NCBI GenBank assembly: GCA_949752745.1
Contig: OX457026.1
Location: 38,482,723-38,546,722, forward strand
Reading direction: 5' to 3'
DNA length: 64,000 nucleotides
From: Protula sp. h YS-2021
Lineage: Eukaryota; Annelida; Polychaeta; Sabellida; Serpulidae
The translations under genes were made by a program, and so were the position numbers. This document shows positions 63,201-64,000 of the stretch, one piece after another (position 1 is the stretch's first letter; each line of letters begins with the position of its first letter). A model generated the notes under the pieces. That model ran no database searches. It had not been told where the DNA came from and was given only the letters and a program-made list of their open reading frames with translations.

Positions 63201-63766
63201 TGCTTAAAGGAAGAAAAATACAAATACGAAAAAAATTGAATTTTGTTGAATAGAATCAAGAGCAATAGTTGCAAAAGTGCACTTCTTATGCCGTTTTGAA
63301 GTTATAGTATAAGAGTATAAGTAATTCTGGCTTACGTTGCCCTGTAAAAGTTGCCATTCAAGTAGCGGTTGGGTAAAAATAGTCAAAACAACTTCTTTAG
63401 CTTGGTTTGGGGAGTTAAAATATGGCGTACATAAATACACATACCTTTCAGTTACTCGTTAGGACCGGAGAATGACAAAATCATTGAATTTTCCTTTTTC
63501 GTGAGCAAGGATATGGGGAATCGTTTCATCGTCACGTTAAACAATATTCTGCTGAAGTGAAAGAAGAGTTTCGGTCATAGTTAGTTCATCGAAATATTTA
63601 AAACATAAAAGTGTTCGACCTCTGCCATGTTGTTCCGAAAACAAAATATGAAAAGATCAATGGCTGGCCGGGTCATCTTTTAAATAACTGGAATGTAAAC
63701 TAATCATTTTATCTTTTTCCAGACACACAGGCAAACGTAGATATACCGTGGTTGGAAGACCACTGA
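35959..63766 (+). CDS. NACHT and WD-repeat (NWD-type) protein, 37 exons
   Basis: Exons: 35959-36059, 36302-36399, 37793-37878, 38105-38221, 39286-39398, 39572-39674, 40143-40251, 40494-40634, 40789-40917, 41536-41628, 41936-42051, 42203-42345, 42556-42670, 42763-42895, 43031-43217, 43774-43909, 44267-44384, 45149-45301, 45526-45687, 46192-46426, 47840-47990, 53986-54154, 54737-54911, 55359-55543, 55675-55766, 56038-56206, 56725-56873, 57225-57394, 58010-58142, 58381-58588, 59216-59331, 59935-60036, 60387-60537, 60717-60899, 61430-61602, 61866-62022, 63723-63766. All phases match (1704 codons plus stop). The start ATG follows an in-frame TGA at 35938. Order: DUF4062-like region, NACHT ATPase, helical linker, WD40 repeats, as in NWD1/NWD2 and similar in length. 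Such cytosolic STAND-type proteins are signalling NTPases; the role here is inferred. The last exon is least certain. Confidence 0.9.
36417..36447 (-). mobile_element. Helitron-like 3' terminus, copy 3 (in NWD intron 2)
   Basis: A diverged version of the hairpin plus CTAG signature (plus strand CTAGACTGAATTTGCTACCA, AGTAGCGAG), 18 bp after exon 2. Minus strand CTAG is followed by T. Confidence 0.45.
40143..42051 (+). CDS. NWD gene exons 7-11: linker before NACHT
   Basis: Encodes AASKQWSEESTQLMKIIMNA, TEREITEGML, WFHRIISDID, IREYTIGWTDN, DPINCEEHQHYIRKFCTDFE and LHVEVLQHTRFCKERCSSF. The VTEREI, R.I.DI, YT.GW and Y...FC blocks match the helical segment between the N-terminal region and NACHT in NWD proteins. 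Five exons join in phase (0-1, 1-1, 1-1, 1-1, 1-0). Confidence 0.85.
42203..43217 (+). CDS. NWD gene exons 12-15: NACHT ATPase core
   Basis: Exon 12 carries the P-loop VVHGGSGSGKTSLMAEIA (GGSGSGKTS at 420-428, lysine 426). Exon 13 carries RFIGTTPSSSTLRLLLQSV, the sensor-like RFxGTTPxSS strand of this family. Exon 14 carries the Walker B strand LFLLFDSLDQL (515-525) with its acidic residues. Exon 15 carries LPNNVYLVLSSLHD and ILGFP-type VLGFPEEDAKNAI. All nucleotide-binding residues are intact, so ATP/GTP binding is likely. Confidence 0.92.
43774..47990 (+). CDS. NWD gene exons 16-21: winged-helix and helical linker after NACHT
   Basis: Includes KTYAKCRLPLFLQLCFEEAC, GAINAVFNVMERRHG, LSETELEDILSCDDDVLNDV followed by YQYWTPPIRRLPPLL, YWYHRQFIETSRRRYL, IRKLEELPIQLVLADMF and DALRLSEEALLYDIDLLPSQ. 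The LTExELEDxLSxDDxVLNDVYQYW and WYHRQFxEAA blocks are hallmarks of NWD1/NWD2. Exon 21 ends PSQILAR at CGA|GTAACC. Reading on would give a frame without family similarity, and the GTAACC donor restores phase 0 with exon 22. Confidence 0.9.
48395..49045. repeat. About 160-bp tandem repeat in NWD intron 21
   Basis: Four partial copies of a unit with GCCGATTTCAAAAATAATAC, AACGTTGCAC, ATAAAATTTCAGAACG and GAATAGTTTTTGAGAAC. Anchors lie at about 48508, 48668 and 48837 with a partial fourth near 49010. Moderately diverged. Confidence 0.85.
49634..49830. repeat. About 153-bp two-copy repeat
   Basis: TTTGAAGAATAAACTTCAAA...CCTCCTACAGTTTTTATCCG is repeated as TTTGAAGAAGATACCTCAAA...CTCCTACAGTTTTATCCG. 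Lies directly before the 51-bp minisatellite. Confidence 0.75.
49860..51715. repeat. 51-bp minisatellite array, copy B (in NWD intron 21)
   Basis: About 36 units of the same 51-bp repeat as 1-1705. A higher-order repeat is visible: the block from about 50084 (CGGGCATCAACGC...ATGTGCACTGG...AGAAACGCG) recurs from about 50491, about eight units later. No coding function is supported. Confidence 0.95.
52130..52405. repeat. About 150-bp tandem duplication
   Basis: Two copies ending in AAAATGTATTTTTGGCGATT at about 52236 and 52386, with shared TATCTCC/AATCTCC and CTTCATTT words. NWD intron 21. Confidence 0.75.
52590..52712 (-). repeat. tRNA-like sequence, probable SINE fragment
   Basis: On the minus strand the sequence reads GCTCAGTTAGTGAAAGCGTT, GGTCC, then GGTTGCGGGATCGAATTC. 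These resemble tRNA A-box and B-box regions. A second A-box-like TTAGTTGGCGAAAGAGTTAG follows. No acceptor stem pairs cleanly, so a tRNA-derived SINE or tRNA pseudogene is more likely than a working tRNA gene. Confidence 0.5.
52713..53985. other. End of NWD intron 21; nothing recognised
   Basis: AT-rich intron sequence leading to the exon 22 acceptor (ACTTTAACAG). Open frames here carry no motif. Confidence 0.45.
53986..63766 (+). CDS. NWD gene exons 22-37: WD40 repeat region
   Basis: Residues about 914-1704. Exon 22 begins GLENYRKQCRNYDGYALFAS and leads into LAGHRGPMRFLQLTQNEKYA. WD-type strand ends include SIRVWDLSSG (exon 23), IDVYDVNTMK (25), VCLYNTMTGQ (26), VLRVWQ (28), FLVVWDLKRG (33/34), MIKIFDARTGGEL (34/35) and SIYDVDTW (35). 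Canonical GH and WD dipeptides are often replaced, as is common in the degenerate repeats of NWD proteins. Donor choices were set by phase: exon 29 ends at CAT|GTAGGT and exon 31 at GTT|GTGAGC, because the alternatives give stops in exons 30 and 32. Exon 35's acceptor (TCGAAAG) has a weak pyrimidine tract. The last exon reads TQANVDIPWLEDH then TGA and is tentative. Confidence 0.82.
59529..59619. repeat. (TA)n(TG)n microsatellite
   Basis: About 78 bp of TA followed by a short TG run, in NWD intron 31. It generates spurious Ile/Tyr frames on both strands. Confidence 0.98.
60210..60271. repeat. (TC)n microsatellite
   Basis: CT dinucleotide tract with one TT interruption, in NWD intron 32 about 115 bp before the exon 33 acceptor. 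Confidence 0.97.
60538..60716 (+). other. Probable GC-AG intron of the NWD gene
   Basis: Exon 33 ends AAAAGAG and is followed by GCGAGT, not GT. The next exon starts after TTTTAG at 60717. This join gives FLVVWDLKRGKYL, a normal WD40 strand. The nearest GT (GTATCC at 60542) leaves exon 33 out of phase with exon 34. The intron contains an (ATT)n tract at about 60547-60600. Confidence 0.75.
62241..62388. mobile_element. Long-hairpin MITE in NWD intron 36
   Basis: The left arm begins GTAGTGATCCGGTAAATGGT, continues GAGAAACAAAGGTATTTTTC and ends near 62292. The right arm, AGCATAGAAAAATATCTTTG...TTATCGGATTACCACT, is its imperfect reverse complement. Arms of about 45 bp surround a loop of about 45 bp with GCTACT/AGTAG words. 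No coding content. Confidence 0.75.
62389..63722. other. Remainder of NWD intron 36; nothing recognised
   Basis: AT-rich intron. A 77-residue open frame at 62878-63111 has no family motif and no fitting splice sites. A missing WD40 exon cannot be excluded. Confidence 0.4.
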
Positions 63767-63969
63767 TGCTATCCTACTTGTACATGATAAAAGCTACAGC
63801 ATGGCAACACTTGCTGATGAAAGGTTGGAAGACCACTGATGCTATCCTATTTGTACATGATAAAAGCTACAATATGGCAACACTTGCTGATGAAAGATTG
63901 GAAGACCACTGATGCCATCCTATTTGTACATGATAAAAGCTACAGCATGGCAACACTTGCTGATGAAAG
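63751..63969. repeat. 73-bp tandem repeat, three copies
   Basis: Units start at 63751, 63824 and 63897 with TTGGAAGACCACTGATGCTA and end CACTTGCTGATGAAAG. Copies are nearly identical. The first unit contains the proposed last codons and TGA of the NWD gene (63749-63766). Each junction has the form AAAG|GTTGG or AAAG|ATTGG, and several frames are open through a unit, so the true end of the coding sequence is uncertain. Confidence 0.95.
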
Positions 63970-64000
63970 TGAGTCACTTGCCTTTTAAGCAAGACGAAAC

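Overview
The window is nuclear DNA of an invertebrate animal, most probably a bivalve or other mollusc. It is AT-rich, its genes are split into many short phase-matched exons, and the introns and intergenic DNA are full of minisatellites, microsatellites and decayed mobile elements. The animal origin is clear from the exon structure. 'Bivalve' is my inference from the gene families and repeat style. No bacterial operons, rRNA genes or CRISPR arrays were seen.

Two genes can be read, both on the + strand. (1) Between 7725 and 17092 lie six exons of a secreted or membrane glycoprotein: two thrombospondin type-1 (TSP1) repeats, then a fibrinogen-like domain of the contactin-associated-protein/neurexin-IV type. 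All six join in matching intron phase (315 codons). Both ends of this gene are missing or unresolved. (2) Between 35959 and about 63766 lies an apparently complete NACHT and WD-repeat (NWD-type) gene that I reassembled as 37 phase-matched exons, about 1704 residues. The order is an N-terminal DUF4062-like region (VRIFTSSTF, RWGVRDE), a NACHT NTPase (Walker A with lysine 426, Walker B at 515-525), a helical linker and a long WD40 region. One intron appears to be GC-AG. Intron 21 is 6 kb long and holds several repeat arrays.

Layout: 1-1705, 51-bp minisatellite; 2927-4742 (-), decayed DIRS/Ngaro-type tyrosine-recombinase retroelement; 4718-5458, 45-bp minisatellite fused to its upstream end; 5950-6177, 38-bp repeat; 6670-6954 (-), pogo/Tigger-like transposase relic; 7725-17092, TSP1/fibrinogen-like gene with tandem repeats in its introns; 17150-35958, gene-poor DNA with satellites, an integrase relic at 22339-22900, several inverted-repeat elements and Helitron-like termini; 35959-63766, NWD gene; 63751-63969, 73-bp repeat that includes the proposed last exon.

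The most interesting patterns are: tandem repeats that begin at exon or splice boundaries (13651-13882, 63751-63969 and possibly 17152-17440); the same 51-bp minisatellite in two places about 48 kb apart, each with a different higher-order period; and several uncatalogued-looking inverted-repeat elements. The two genes show no evident functional link.
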